Origin: Candidatus Pacearchaeota archaeon
GTDB lineage: Archaea > Nanobdellota > Nanobdellia > Pacearchaeales > GW2011-AR1
Reading direction: 5' to 3'
Length of the DNA: 44,742 bases
NCBI GenBank assembly: GCA_009694725.1
Contig: SICV01000006.1
Coordinates: 1 to 44,742, forward strand
The position numbers were made by a program, and so were the translations under genes. Under the pieces are notes generated by a model, which was given only the letters and a program-made list of their open reading frames with translations, searched no databases and had not been told where the DNA came from. Shown in pieces: positions 16,296 through 25,191 of this stretch (position 1 is the first letter of the stretch; each line of letters starts with the position of its first letter).

Positions 16296-16715
16296 TCAGG
16301 GATGTAGATCTTCACGTACTGAATCATGTTTCAACTTAAACGGGCGTATATTCATTCCTTCGGTGAGTGCTTGTTCCAACCCACATAGATACGCCATCCG
16401 CTTTTGTCCTTCATCGTCTGCTAAGATAAGGTATATTTCATTTGCAGTCACAAGTGATTGGGTAATATGTTCCCGATGTCTGTGCGCATATAACAACGGT
16501 GCGTTCTTTGGACGTGTGCAGGACGTCCCAAACTTGACGTCATAGATAATGCTTGTTCTTTGGAGTTTTCCTTGTGCATTGGTTCGTATTGCTTCACTCT
16601 CATCCAATAGTGCTTGTTTGACAAGCTGAGTGAGACGACGGTAATGTGCCGGGCTGTTAGACATTTCAATCTGTAAATCTCCTACTGCGTTTCCAAATGA
16701 TTCACGTACACTCAT
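16296..16715 (-). CDS. Hypothetical protein
   Basis: 139 residues, soluble, with no family recognised. The middle segment IIYDVKFGTS followed by basic residues and REHITQSLVTANEIYLILADDEG suggests an alpha/beta fold. There is no signal peptide or membrane helix. A TATA element (TTTTTAAACC on the minus strand, about 16739-16748) lies 28 nt before the ATG. The same T/A tract lies about 40 nt before the divergent aIF5B start, so the two genes may share a promoter core. Confidence 0.65.
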   Translation of the reverse strand: MSVRESFGNAVGDLQIEMSNSPAHYRRLTQLVKQALLDESEAIRTNAQGKLQRTSIIYDVKFGTSCTRPKNAPLLYAHRHREHITQSLVTANEIYLILADDEGQKRMAYLCGLEQALTEGMNIRPFKLKHDSVREDLHP

Positions 16716-16783
16716 GGTTTATTTTGAAATAAAGAGGGGTTTAAAAAGAGAGTGGCATTCACCAGCGTGGATGGCTTGGAACA

Positions 16784-18493
16784 ATGACCTTACGACAACC
16801 AATAGTAACTGTATGCGGACACGTGGATCATGGCAAGACCAGTTTACTGGATTGCTTTCGTGGTTCGGGTGTTCAAGCAACTGAAGCGGGGGGCATTACC
16901 CAACGTATTAGTTTTACCAAGTATCCACAAGAACAGTTATTAAAATCCTGTCCGTTGATTCAGAAGGCTGGCATTACGTTGGATATTCCTGGATTCTTAT
17001 TTATTGATACCCCGGGGCATGCCGCGTTTACGAACCTTCGTAAGCGTGGAGGGGCGTTGGCAGATTTAGCGATTGTGGTGGTGAGTATTAAAGAAGGGAT
17101 TAAACCTCAGACGGCTGAGGTGTTGCAATTACTTAAAACGCATAAGACCCCGTTTGTAATTGCTTTAAATAAAGTCGATACGATTTCTGGGTGGAAGCCA
17201 CATCCTTTGGTGCGTGAAAGTGTGGATGTGCAGGCAATTCATGTACGGCAAGAATATGATATTTGTTTGTTACAGTTTCAAGCATCGTTGGAAGAGCACG
17301 GATTTATGTCTGCCCCGTATTGGGAAGTAAGCGATTTTACGAAACATGTCGCGTTGGTCCCCTGTTCTGCTCGGACGAAGGAAGGGATCTCTGAATTATT
17401 ATTTGTACTTGCAGGTCTTTGTCAGAAATTCTTGAAGGAACGATTGACATTGAACGAAGCTGCGAAAGGAGTTATTTTAGAAGTGAAGAAAAATAAAAAT
17501 CAAGAATGGGCTGAAGCGATTTTGTATGATGGGACGTTGGATGAGGGGGATGAAGTGGTGATTGCGAGTTTTGGAGAACCGATTGTTGCGAAAGTACGGA
17601 CGATTGCTGAAATTGTGCCGTTATCCCATCATTATCGGACTGCTTCAAGCATTACTGCTGCTACCGGCGCTAAAGTACAGTTTACCGCCTCTGCTGCAAT
17701 TCTTCCTGGGATGCCATTTCAAGAAGTGAAGGGAGATATGCAGGAAATTGTTGCAGGTTTTAAGAAAGAAGTAGGAGGGATTATGGCGCTTGATTCGTTG
17801 GGAATCATTGCTAAAGCTGATTCGTTGGGAAGCTTGGAAGCATTGTTAGTGTTGTTACGACAAGAACGTATTCAGGTGTTGCATGCAGGTATTGGTTTGA
17901 TTGGCAAGGGGGATTGTGCCCAAGCGAAGGCCAATCTTGAAAGGGCACCCGATAATGCAGTGATAGTTGGATTTAATGTGGGGCTTGAGAGTGATGTGGT
18001 TGTACCTTCTGGAGTGAAAGTTATTACGCATGAAGTAGTGTATAAACTGATTGAAGATGTAGCGAAGTGGCGGAAGGAACGTCAAGATGCATTGCTGAAA
18101 GAACGGTTATTGGGATTGGCTACGATTTGTAAAGTTGAAATTTTATCTCAGCACGTCTTTCGTAATAGTAATCCTGCGATCTTCGGCGTGCGGGTGGTGG
18201 GGGGTATTTTGAAAGAGGGTATTCATCTTATTGATGTACAAGGGAATGAAATGGGGCGTGTAAAGGGTGTGCAACATGAAAAGAAGGCAGTCAAAGAAGC
18301 CAGGGAAGGAAATGAAGTTGCGTTGTCGTTATCAGGAGCTAATTTTGAACGGCAACTTGCAGGGAAACAGTATTTATATGCCTCTCTCTTGCCAGGGCAC
18401 GTGAAGGCATTGAAGAAGGCAAAGGATTTACTGTCTGCATCTGAATTGCAAGTGGTGCAGGAAGTTATGCAGATATTGGGATTGAGTGTGTAA
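16784..18493 (+). CDS. infB: Translation initiation factor aIF5B
   Basis: 569 residues, a GTPase that promotes subunit joining. It has G1 GHVDHGKT, G2/switch I with GGITQRI, G3 DTPGHAAF, G4 NKVD and G5 SAR. Domain II begins near KGVILEVKKNKN. Domain III includes ADSLGSLEAL, and the C-terminal domain IV includes KVEILSQHVFRNSNPAIFGVRV, with a final helical tail. The length is that of compact archaeal aIF5B proteins with no N-terminal extension and no intein. It lies next to eS6 and aIF2 gamma, making a translation-factor cluster. Confidence 0.96.
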   Translation: MTLRQPIVTVCGHVDHGKTSLLDCFRGSGVQATEAGGITQRISFTKYPQEQLLKSCPLIQKAGITLDIPGFLFIDTPGHAAFTNLRKRGGALADLAIVVVSIKEGIKPQTAEVLQLLKTHKTPFVIALNKVDTISGWKPHPLVRESVDVQAIHVRQEYDICLLQFQASLEEHGFMSAPYWEVSDFTKHVALVPCSARTKEGISELLFVLAGLCQKFLKERLTLNEAAKGVILEVKKNKNQEWAEAILYDGTLDEGDEVVIASFGEPIVAKVRTIAEIVPLSHHYRTASSITAATGAKVQFTASAAILPGMPFQEVKGDMQEIVAGFKKEVGGIMALDSLGIIAKADSLGSLEALLVLLRQERIQVLHAGIGLIGKGDCAQAKANLERAPDNAVIVGFNVGLESDVVVPSGVKVITHEVVYKLIEDVAKWRKERQDALLKERLLGLATICKVEILSQHVFRNSNPAIFGVRVVGGILKEGIHLIDVQGNEMGRVKGVQHEKKAVKEAREGNEVALSLSGANFERQLAGKQYLYASLLPGHVKALKKAKDLLSASELQVVQEVMQILGLSV

Positions 18494-18754
18494 TTAATTG
18501 CGTCTAGGGATTGTTTGTTCGTAGTTGATGGGTGTTGGCGCTTGTTTGATTGCTCGGTTTAGTTCATAGGCAAATGCGAAAGGCATGGCAATGATGATAC
18601 CGAGATAGAGATGATCTGTGGCACTTCTGAGTAATTCCATTTGATGATCACGATCTTTTAGTTTTTGATACTGATTATTGACTGGTTCAGCAAAGGCGTT
18701 CCAACTGGTATTCAGCATCTTTGCAAGATTCTCTGTGAATTCTCGGTTATTCAT
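18494..18754 (-). CDS. Small single-pass membrane protein, unknown
   Basis: 86 residues from the ATG at 18754, selected because a shared TATA box is centred 26 nt upstream; a longer frame would run across that promoter. An N-terminal amphipathic or coiled region (LLRSATDH at its end) precedes one hydrophobic helix, LYLGIIIAMPFAFAYEL. The tail is polar. The stop directly abuts the aIF5B stop, with 0 bp between. Function unknown. Confidence 0.6.
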   Translation of the reverse strand: MNNREFTENLAKMLNTSWNAFAEPVNNQYQKLKDRDHQMELLRSATDHLYLGIIIAMPFAFAYELNRAIKQAPTPINYEQTIPRRN

Positions 18755-18774
18755 ACTGCAGGGGTCAGGAATAG

Positions 18775-18785
18775 CTTTAAAAAGG
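18775..18785. promoter_or_regulatory. Shared symmetric TATA box, divergent leaderless genes
   Basis: CTTTAAAAAGG is centred at about 18780, exactly 26 nt from the minus-strand ATG at 18754 and 26 nt from the eS6 ATG at 18806. A single near-palindromic element could position TBP in either orientation, making the two genes compete or be co-regulated. Confidence 0.6.
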
Positions 18786-18805
18786 CTTTGGGATAGGATG
18801 ATTTT

Positions 18806-19231
18806 ATGCCATGTAAAGTGATTATTGGAAGCAAGGATGGAAAAGCCTGGCGCTGTGAAATTGATCCTGAAGTCGTGAGCGGTAAGCAGGTTGGAGACAC
18901 ACTTGAAGGTGTTGCGATACATGCAGGTCTTGCAGGATATTCTTTGTTAGTTACGGGTGGAAGCGATAGCTCGGGATTTCCTTTGAAATCGGATGTTGAG
19001 GGTATTGGATTGAAGCGGGTGTTATTGAGTAAGGGTTGGGGCATGCAGGATAGTCATCAAGGTATTCGTCGGAGAAAGACTGTTCGTGGGAAACAATTAT
19101 CTGCTACGTTGGCTCAGTTGAATATGCAGGTTACCAAGACTGGAGCTACTCCCCTTGCAACGGTATTTGCTGATCAGAATAAACCTGCTGAAGCTCCTGC
19201 TCCTAAAGTTGCTGTTGCTTCTGTTGCTTAA
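18806..19231 (+). CDS. rps6e: Small-subunit ribosomal protein eS6
   Basis: 141 residues. Typical eS6 motifs are VIGSKDGKAW-like at the start, VTGGSDSSGFP, KRVLLSKGWGMQ and the highly conserved GIRRRKTVRG. The C-terminal tail is Ala/Pro/Val-rich (KPAEAPAPKVAVASVA) and looks disordered. It binds the 30S body. Its leaderless transcript comes from a TATA box shared with the divergent small membrane-protein gene. aIF2 gamma follows with its own TATA box. Confidence 0.95.
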   Translation: MPCKVIIGSKDGKAWRCEIDPEVVSGKQVGDTLEGVAIHAGLAGYSLLVTGGSDSSGFPLKSDVEGIGLKRVLLSKGWGMQDSHQGIRRRKTVRGKQLSATLAQLNMQVTKTGATPLATVFADQNKPAEAPAPKVAVASVA

Positions 19232-19270
19232 TACGAGTCTTTAAAAAAGGATTCTGACACTCTCGATTAT

Positions 19271-20467
19271 ATGGTTGTAAAGAAAACGCTTGTTTCATCT
19301 GATGTCTTACCTGTGTTAAATGTGGCTATTGTGGGGCATATTGACCATGGAAAGACGACTTTGTTACAAAAAGTAAGTGGGAAATGGACTGACACACATT
19401 CTGAAGAATTAAAGCGAGGGATTACGATTAAATTAGGATATGCTGATATCATTTTGTCCGAGGATAACGGCAGTTATAATCGTGCAGGGAAGGGGACGCC
19501 GATAAAGCACGTGAGTTTTGTGGATGCTCCAGGGCATGAGATGTTAATGGCCACTATGTTATCTGGTGCGGCGATTGTAGATGCTGCTATTTTAGTGGTC
19601 TCTGCAAAGGAAGGGATTCAGCCTCAGACGCGTGAGCATTTTATGGCGTTACAAGCGAAGCGTATTCCCTATGTGATTGTAGTTCAAAATAAAATTGACT
19701 TAGTGCAGAAAGAACAAGCACTCGCCAATTATGCTGAAATTAAAACTTTGTTGGGGAAGACGTATGCTTCTGCACCTGTTATTCCCGTATCTGCACAACA
19801 AGAAGTTTTGATTGATGAAATTTATCGGGCACTTGCTGAAATTCCATCCATTGTACGTCCTGTTGGGGGAGATCCTGTCTTTTTGGTGGCTCGGAGTTTT
19901 GATGTGAATAAGCCTGGTGCGACTCCTGAGAAGCTTGCAGGAGCAGTATTGGGTGGAACATTACGTTCGGGCACCTTAGTTGTTGGACAGAAATTAGAAA
20001 TTAAACCAGGGATTTTAGTGAAAGAAGCAAATCAGTATCATTACAAAGCGTTGACCACGACCGTACGGAAATTATTTAATGGGAGCACCAGTGTTGATTC
20101 ATTAACGCCGGGTGGAAGTATGAGTATTGAAACAACGTTAGATATGTCGTTGGCAAAGAATGATGCGCTTGCGGGGTGTCTGGCTGCTCCTCCAGGGATC
20201 TTGCCTGATGCACAGACCAGTGTAAAACTTGCGTATTCCCTCTTTCCTTCTTCTGCTGGCAAGGTCATTGAACCGTTGAAGGCAAGTGAGATGGTCCTCT
20301 TAAGTGTGGGAACGAGTATGGCTGTGGGAATCATTAAACGTTTGACTGCAACGAATGCAGAAGTGACGTTGAAGATTCCGACGATTGTGTTCAAGGGCGA
20401 TAATGTAGCGATTTCACGGCAAGTCGCAGGACATTGGCGACTTGTCGGCTACGGTACCGCCATCTAA
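19271..20467 (+). CDS. eif2g: Translation initiation factor aIF2 subunit gamma
   Basis: 398 residues, the GTPase that carries initiator Met-tRNA to the ribosome. G1 is GHIDHGKTT, G3 DAPGHEML, G4 QNKIDL and G5 VSAQ; domain II has KPGATPEKLAGAVLGGTL. The zinc knuckle normally found between switch I and G3 in archaeal and eukaryotic gamma subunits is missing: the segment SEDNGSYNRAGKGTPIKHV has no Cys. The TATA box TTTAAAAAAGG is centred 26 nt before the ATG (leaderless). The final codons encode GHWRLVGYGTAI, and a divergent second copy of them follows the stop. Confidence 0.95.
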   Translation: MVVKKTLVSSDVLPVLNVAIVGHIDHGKTTLLQKVSGKWTDTHSEELKRGITIKLGYADIILSEDNGSYNRAGKGTPIKHVSFVDAPGHEMLMATMLSGAAIVDAAILVVSAKEGIQPQTREHFMALQAKRIPYVIVVQNKIDLVQKEQALANYAEIKTLLGKTYASAPVIPVSAQQEVLIDEIYRALAEIPSIVRPVGGDPVFLVARSFDVNKPGATPEKLAGAVLGGTLRSGTLVVGQKLEIKPGILVKEANQYHYKALTTTVRKLFNGSTSVDSLTPGGSMSIETTLDMSLAKNDALAGCLAAPPGILPDAQTSVKLAYSLFPSSAGKVIEPLKASEMVLLSVGTSMAVGIIKRLTATNAEVTLKIPTIVFKGDNVAISRQVAGHWRLVGYGTAI

Positions 20468-20500
20468 GTCCCCAAGCCTTCGCTTCTCACGAAGCTTCAG

Positions 20501-20537
20501 ACATTGGCGATTAGTTGGTTGGGGAACTGCACAGTAA
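20501..20537 (+). pseudogene. Remnant second copy of the aIF2 gamma C-terminus
   Basis: In a different frame from the gene, codons from 20502 read HWRLVGWGTAQ then TAA, almost the same as the last residues of aIF2 gamma (HWRLVGYGTAI). The DNA differs at many synonymous positions after the shared ACATTGGCGA. The 33 bp in between contain a CTTCG/CGAAG hairpin. This looks like a junction between two divergent alleles rather than a recent duplication. Confidence 0.7.
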
Positions 20538-20652
20538 GATTTGAGATATTCTTGAGGTATCGTGTGTTCGTTTTGTTGTGATGTTGAGGACAAGGAAAAT
20601 ATTTTTTGTGAGTAGCATAATGTTTAATATGGTTCTTTTTACTTGAGTGAGT

Positions 20653-23601
20653 ATGGGTGTGTTACAGGATATTTGTGCGAAGATAACCGGGCCGTGTGTG
20701 GTGGTGGCCGGGGCAGGTACGGGGAAGACGTATACGATTGTAGAGAAGATTGTGCATATGGTGCGTGAGAAGCATTATACTCCGCAGGAGATTATTGCCA
20801 TTACGTTTTCAAATGAGGCTGCGGCGAACTTGGGAAGTCGGGTGACGGCTGCGTTGGGACAGACGGGGGTGACCATTCGTACATTTCATGCGCTTGGGGC
20901 TGATTTATTGCGGACCCATGGTGAGATTATTGGGGTGCCCAGTGATTTTCGTATTTTGACACCTGATGATGCCAAATTATTATTGCATAAGTCCTTACGT
21001 GTGGTGCCTGGATTGTGTCATCAGTATGTGCACAGTTTTTCACTTGCTCGGGATAAAGGCATTACCTCTATTCAAATTGACGGGTATCTCCAGAACGCGT
21101 TGGGAGGGCAGACGATTGACGCACTGACTGCAGTGCATATGGAAGCCAGTTTTATGTTACAGACCTTGCCTCCCGGGAGCGATAAAACGGTCAAGCGTGG
21201 ATTACAGGAGACAATTGAGCGTGCACGTACCTTGCTTTCGTTGCATAAATTTTTGTTATGTTGGAAAGCGTATGATAAATTGAAGAAAAAACATCATGCA
21301 CTTGATTATGCGGATTTACAAGATTCTTTTTTGGCGCTCTTGCTGGCGAAACCTGCCTGTGCGATGTGGCAGTATGTAATCGTTGATGAATTTCAGGACA
21401 CAAATGCAGTCCAATTGGCCCTTTTGCAAAAACTTGCTTTGCATCGGAACATCATGGTAGTAGGAGATCCGAATCAATCGATTTATCGTTTTCGCGGAGC
21501 TCATGGGGATGTGTTGCATCAGTTTATTGCCTTGTTTGGAGTGGGAACGGATGCGACGTTTACCTTGGATGCTTCATTTCGTTCACCGAATACGGTGTTA
21601 CGTGCTGCACATCGTGTGATTCAACGTAATTATGCGAAACCTGCAGACTGTTTCTTGGTAACGCATGCTACACAGCGTGAAGGTGCTCCGGTTGAAGTGT
21701 ATGAATGTAGTTCAGGCGTTGGTGAAGCGCGGAAAGTGGTTAGTTTGGTACAAGAAGAAGTGGGGAAGGGGAGGAAACCTGAAGACATTTGTTTGATTAC
21801 TCGGACGCATCAACAAAGTATGCTTTTTCGTCGGGCATTTGATGAGGAAGGTATTGCGTTTATGACGGCAACTGCAGGTAACTTATTACAACATCCGGTG
21901 GTGAAGACAGTGATTGATTATCTTACGGTTGCTCATTTGATTCAGACGAAGAAAGAAGGGGGCGTGCAGTCTTGGTGGGATCTCCTCTATCAGCTTGGTT
22001 TTCCTCGTGATGATTTGTTGGTGCTTGCGCGTTTGTTGAAAGAGAAAACGAAACCTACGTTTGTATCTCATGAAGTGTTTGCATTGTTATCTGGTCTTTC
22101 TCTCAGTGAACAGGGCAAGCGCTTGCTTGCTTCGTTACATGAACGTATTGTTGCGCTCCTTCCGTTACTTACCCAGCCGTTGAGTGAGTTGTTACCCTTG
22201 GTGTATACGCAGACAGGAATTGTGCCGTCTGAAGAAGGAAAACGACGAGCAGAAATTGTTGCGGTGCTTGCCCGTTTTCAGCAAGAGGCGCTTTCGTATA
22301 TGGGTGTGTACGGTCCTGATCTGGGAAGTTTCTTGCATCATATTGAATTATTACATGTGCTGGGTATCGTGCTTCCGGGACCTTCCCTTCGGAGCACCGG
22401 GGTACAGATTATGACCGGGCATGCGACGAAAGGATTAGAATATCCGGTGGTGATTCTTGCTTCTCTTGCAGGTAAACGTTTTCCACTTGAGCGGTTGACG
22501 CATACTCCTCTTCTTCCTGAGACGTTGTTTCCTGAATGTGCTCCGTATCTCACACTCCCTTCTGCTGAGCAAACTGAGGCAATTGAACGATATGAACGCG
22601 AGCATTTGGTGCGTGATGAACGACGGTTGTTCTATGTTGCGTGTACACGCACGAAAGAACGATTGATTCTGACCTATGCTACCTCGTATGCAGAGAAACC
22701 TGCTGTGCCGAGTGTCTTTTTAGAAGAGTTGGACTATAAGACGCATACGGAAGTGCGTTTTGTACACGATGCTGTGGTGGGGATGCCGTTTGCCACTCCT
22801 TCTACGCCCTTGACCTTTGCTTCGTTAGCTTTTGAATCAGTTTCTCTTGTTGCGTCTGTCGTACCCGAGCAATTGGTGTTTTCTCCTTCTTCGTTATTGC
22901 AATTTACCACGTGTCAGAAAGCATATGAATACAAATATGTGTTACACATGCCTGATAGGAAGCCGGTTTCGTGGGAAGCAATGCAGTTAGGTAGTTTTGT
23001 ACATCTCGTTATTGAAGACGGCGTGCGCGCGAATTATCCTTCGTTTGCGCTCTTTGAAGAGCGTGCTTTACATCTTCATCTTGATCCGACCTGGAACATG
23101 GTTCAACTTGATCAGGCGCTTGCCATGATTGCCGTCTTTTATGAACGTAATAAACAGAAGTATGCCCCTTCATCACTCATGGAACAAGAATTGTGTGCAA
23201 CGTTAGGGGAGTTTCAGTTCATAGGATATGCTGATCGGATTGATGTTCGTTCTGATGGATTGGAGATTATCGATTATAAAACGGGGAAGACGCCGGTGGG
23301 CCCCCGGCATAGGAATTGGCAACTAGGGTATTATGTCCTTGCTGCTGAACAGCAAGGGTTGGGAAAAGTCACAACCGTTACATTGGATATGTTACAACAG
23401 GAGAAACCTTTGACGTTTCGGATTGATGAGAAAGGGATTGCTCGGGCAGTTCAGGGCACTATGCAGTTTAGTGTTTCTGAAGTTGCGCAGGAATTGATTA
23501 TGACTGCTCAGGCAGTCATGGATGCGTATAAAACGGGGTTTCAAACATGCCCGTTGGAGAAAGGGTGTGAATTTTGTAATGAATATATGTATGGGGTGTA
23601 A
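20653..23601 (+). CDS. UvrD/Rep-like helicase fused to RecB-family nuclease with Fe-S Cys
   Basis: 982 residues from the ATG at 20653 (TATA-like GTTTAATATGG about 28 nt before it). SF1A helicase motifs: I GAGTGKT, II VDEFQD, III GDPNQSIYRFRGA, V TGHATKGLEYPVV and VI RLFYVACTRTKE. The last ~230 residues form a PD-(D/E)xK nuclease with GYADRID and IDYKTGK as the metal and catalytic residues. One Cys in FTTCQKAYEYKY (near 754) plus Cys966, Cys972 and Cys975 near the end match the four-Cys Fe-S clasp seen in AddB, Cas4 and Dna2 nucleases. It probably resects DNA ends during repair. It stands alone, without an AddB-like partner here. Confidence 0.93.
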   Translation: MGVLQDICAKITGPCVVVAGAGTGKTYTIVEKIVHMVREKHYTPQEIIAITFSNEAAANLGSRVTAALGQTGVTIRTFHALGADLLRTHGEIIGVPSDFRILTPDDAKLLLHKSLRVVPGLCHQYVHSFSLARDKGITSIQIDGYLQNALGGQTIDALTAVHMEASFMLQTLPPGSDKTVKRGLQETIERARTLLSLHKFLLCWKAYDKLKKKHHALDYADLQDSFLALLLAKPACAMWQYVIVDEFQDTNAVQLALLQKLALHRNIMVVGDPNQSIYRFRGAHGDVLHQFIALFGVGTDATFTLDASFRSPNTVLRAAHRVIQRNYAKPADCFLVTHATQREGAPVEVYECSSGVGEARKVVSLVQEEVGKGRKPEDICLITRTHQQSMLFRRAFDEEGIAFMTATAGNLLQHPVVKTVIDYLTVAHLIQTKKEGGVQSWWDLLYQLGFPRDDLLVLARLLKEKTKPTFVSHEVFALLSGLSLSEQGKRLLASLHERIVALLPLLTQPLSELLPLVYTQTGIVPSEEGKRRAEIVAVLARFQQEALSYMGVYGPDLGSFLHHIELLHVLGIVLPGPSLRSTGVQIMTGHATKGLEYPVVILASLAGKRFPLERLTHTPLLPETLFPECAPYLTLPSAEQTEAIERYEREHLVRDERRLFYVACTRTKERLILTYATSYAEKPAVPSVFLEELDYKTHTEVRFVHDAVVGMPFATPSTPLTFASLAFESVSLVASVVPEQLVFSPSSLLQFTTCQKAYEYKYVLHMPDRKPVSWEAMQLGSFVHLVIEDGVRANYPSFALFEERALHLHLDPTWNMVQLDQALAMIAVFYERNKQKYAPSSLMEQELCATLGEFQFIGYADRIDVRSDGLEIIDYKTGKTPVGPRHRNWQLGYYVLAAEQQGLGKVTTVTLDMLQQEKPLTFRIDEKGIARAVQGTMQFSVSEVAQELIMTAQAVMDAYKTGFQTCPLEKGCEFCNEYMYGV

Positions 23602-23604
23602 GCC

Positions 23605-24264
23605 TTATATCTCAAGATGTGGAAGATGTGGTCTTCGATATCGTTTCTTTTTGAGGGTTGCTTGAGCATAGAGGTGTTGTATTTCTATTAAATGGCGAAA
23701 CGCCATATCTACTGGTGCTCGATAGGTGGGATCTTCTTGTTCTTTTTGAGTAAATCCTATTTTTTTGAGTATTTTCCCCCATAGTTCATCTTGTTGCGTT
23801 GAAGGGGCAATTGCTTCATATAACCAGAGATCAACTTCTTGTGCGAGTTCTCTTCTTTCCCCTTCTTCAAATATTAAAATATTTGTTCTTTTTCTTGAAT
23901 TGGGAACTTGTATTTTTCCGTTAACATTGAGTGCAGGATCTGTTTGATAGACCAATTGTTCGTCTGAAATAACCCAAAAACTATAATCTTCTTTACTTGC
24001 TTGTATTATTCCAGGAAGTAATCCTATAGTTACTTCTAATTTTCCTTCCTTAGTTCGTATCGGGATACTCCCTATTTGCATTACTTCTCCAAAAAAATAG
24101 AGCTTCGCTTTTTTCTTTTCTCCTTCTTCTTTACGTACTCTTAATTTTTCACACCGATGAACAAACATACGATAATCTTCTGAGCCTGTGTCATATTCTC
24201 TTTGTATTACAAAGCAATTACGTGAAGAAGTATGAATGGAATTATTTGTTTGTAAACCAATCAT
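23605..24264 (-). CDS. Hypothetical protein
   Basis: 219 residues, soluble, no family recognised. The centre has beta-rich segments (AKLYFFGEVMQIG, LEVTIGLLPGI, DYSFWVISDEQLVYQ). The C-terminal part is helical and ends in a basic KKKRYRRPHLPHL tail. A minus-strand TATA-like ACTTATAAGGG (24286-24295) is centred about 26 nt upstream, and AGGTG lies 5 nt before the ATG. It is convergent with the helicase-nuclease, with 3 bp between stops. Confidence 0.65.
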   Translation of the reverse strand: MIGLQTNNSIHTSSRNCFVIQREYDTGSEDYRMFVHRCEKLRVRKEEGEKKKAKLYFFGEVMQIGSIPIRTKEGKLEVTIGLLPGIIQASKEDYSFWVISDEQLVYQTDPALNVNGKIQVPNSRKRTNILIFEEGERRELAQEVDLWLYEAIAPSTQQDELWGKILKKIGFTQKEQEDPTYRAPVDMAFRHLIEIQHLYAQATLKKKRYRRPHLPHLEI

Positions 24265-24296
24265 AGAGCACCTTTGTTTTCTTCCCTTATAAGTTT

Positions 24297-25115
24297 TTAT
24301 TTGCTTTTGAAATAGAATGAGCCAAAGAGTGTTCCGAGTGTTGCGCCGAGGATGATGAGGCTGTAGATTTTGAGTGTGCTGAGGACTGCGGTGAGGAGGG
24401 CAAGGAGGTATGCATTGAGGAATGCGGGATCAGTTGGGAGAAAGGGCGTAAGATAGCGAAGACCTAAGACTGCGAGAGCTAAGAGGAGGAATCCGGTGAT
24501 GCCTAGTGCAACGGTTGTCCAGGCGAGAGCTGAGGCCCAGGAGTCATGATTGAGTGCAAGAAGGCTCAGGATGAGGACGAGTGCGAGTATGAACGTGATC
24601 CAGGTTATTTTTTTCACAAAGATGATTCCTTTTTTTGCTTGCGAGAATCCAGTAGTCAGTTTTGATTCAGTTTGACTTGTTACGTGTGATGTAGTATTCT
24701 CTACCGTTGCAGTAATAAGATTGACTGGAGCGTTTGGTTTACAGATTATTTTTCCGTTTTGGAGAGGTTGTTCTGCTGGTTGACAAGGGGGAAGCGCACC
24801 AAATATGGTTGTAAATTCACTGTCTGGAAGGGCCAGGTTAAAATCTAATGTCTGAGAAGTATCTGAGAGATAGGAAGTGATCAGGGGGAGATTAGTGGAA
24901 GCCAGCGTGGTTATGGCTGCAGGAGGGATAGAACTATTCGATTCGGTAGATAGTTCTTTTATCAGTCCGGCAATGAGGCCCGAATCAGTCAGTGCGTGCA
25001 TTTGTGTTTTTTCTTCTTGTAATGTTTGACTGGCAAAACCAATGGTTGCGCATGAGAGCGTGAGGAGTATCATTCCAACGAGGAATACTGAACCTGTTGT
25101 TTGAAGTACCCCCAT
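24297..25115 (-). CDS. Multi-pass membrane protein with extracytoplasmic domain, unknown
   Basis: 272 residues. The N-terminal hydrophobic segment (VFLVGMILLTLSCATIGFA) is a signal or anchor. A polar domain of about 130 residues follows with two Cys (in LPPCQP and KIICKP) that could form a disulfide. Three to four C-terminal membrane helices come next. The topology resembles an extracytoplasmic sensor or transporter accessory, but no family was recognised. The TATA element TTTTTTATACC on the minus strand lies about 26 nt upstream (leaderless). Confidence 0.7.
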   Translation of the reverse strand: MGVLQTTGSVFLVGMILLTLSCATIGFASQTLQEEKTQMHALTDSGLIAGLIKELSTESNSSIPPAAITTLASTNLPLITSYLSDTSQTLDFNLALPDSEFTTIFGALPPCQPAEQPLQNGKIICKPNAPVNLITATVENTTSHVTSQTESKLTTGFSQAKKGIIFVKKITWITFILALVLILSLLALNHDSWASALAWTTVALGITGFLLLALAVLGLRYLTPFLPTDPAFLNAYLLALLTAVLSTLKIYSLIILGATLGTLFGSFYFKSK

Positions 25116-25191
25116 GTGTCCTCACGAGTGGAATCGGTATAAAAAACTGTCGCCCCGGAAGCTTTTTAAAGCAACTCAGGAACTATGAATT

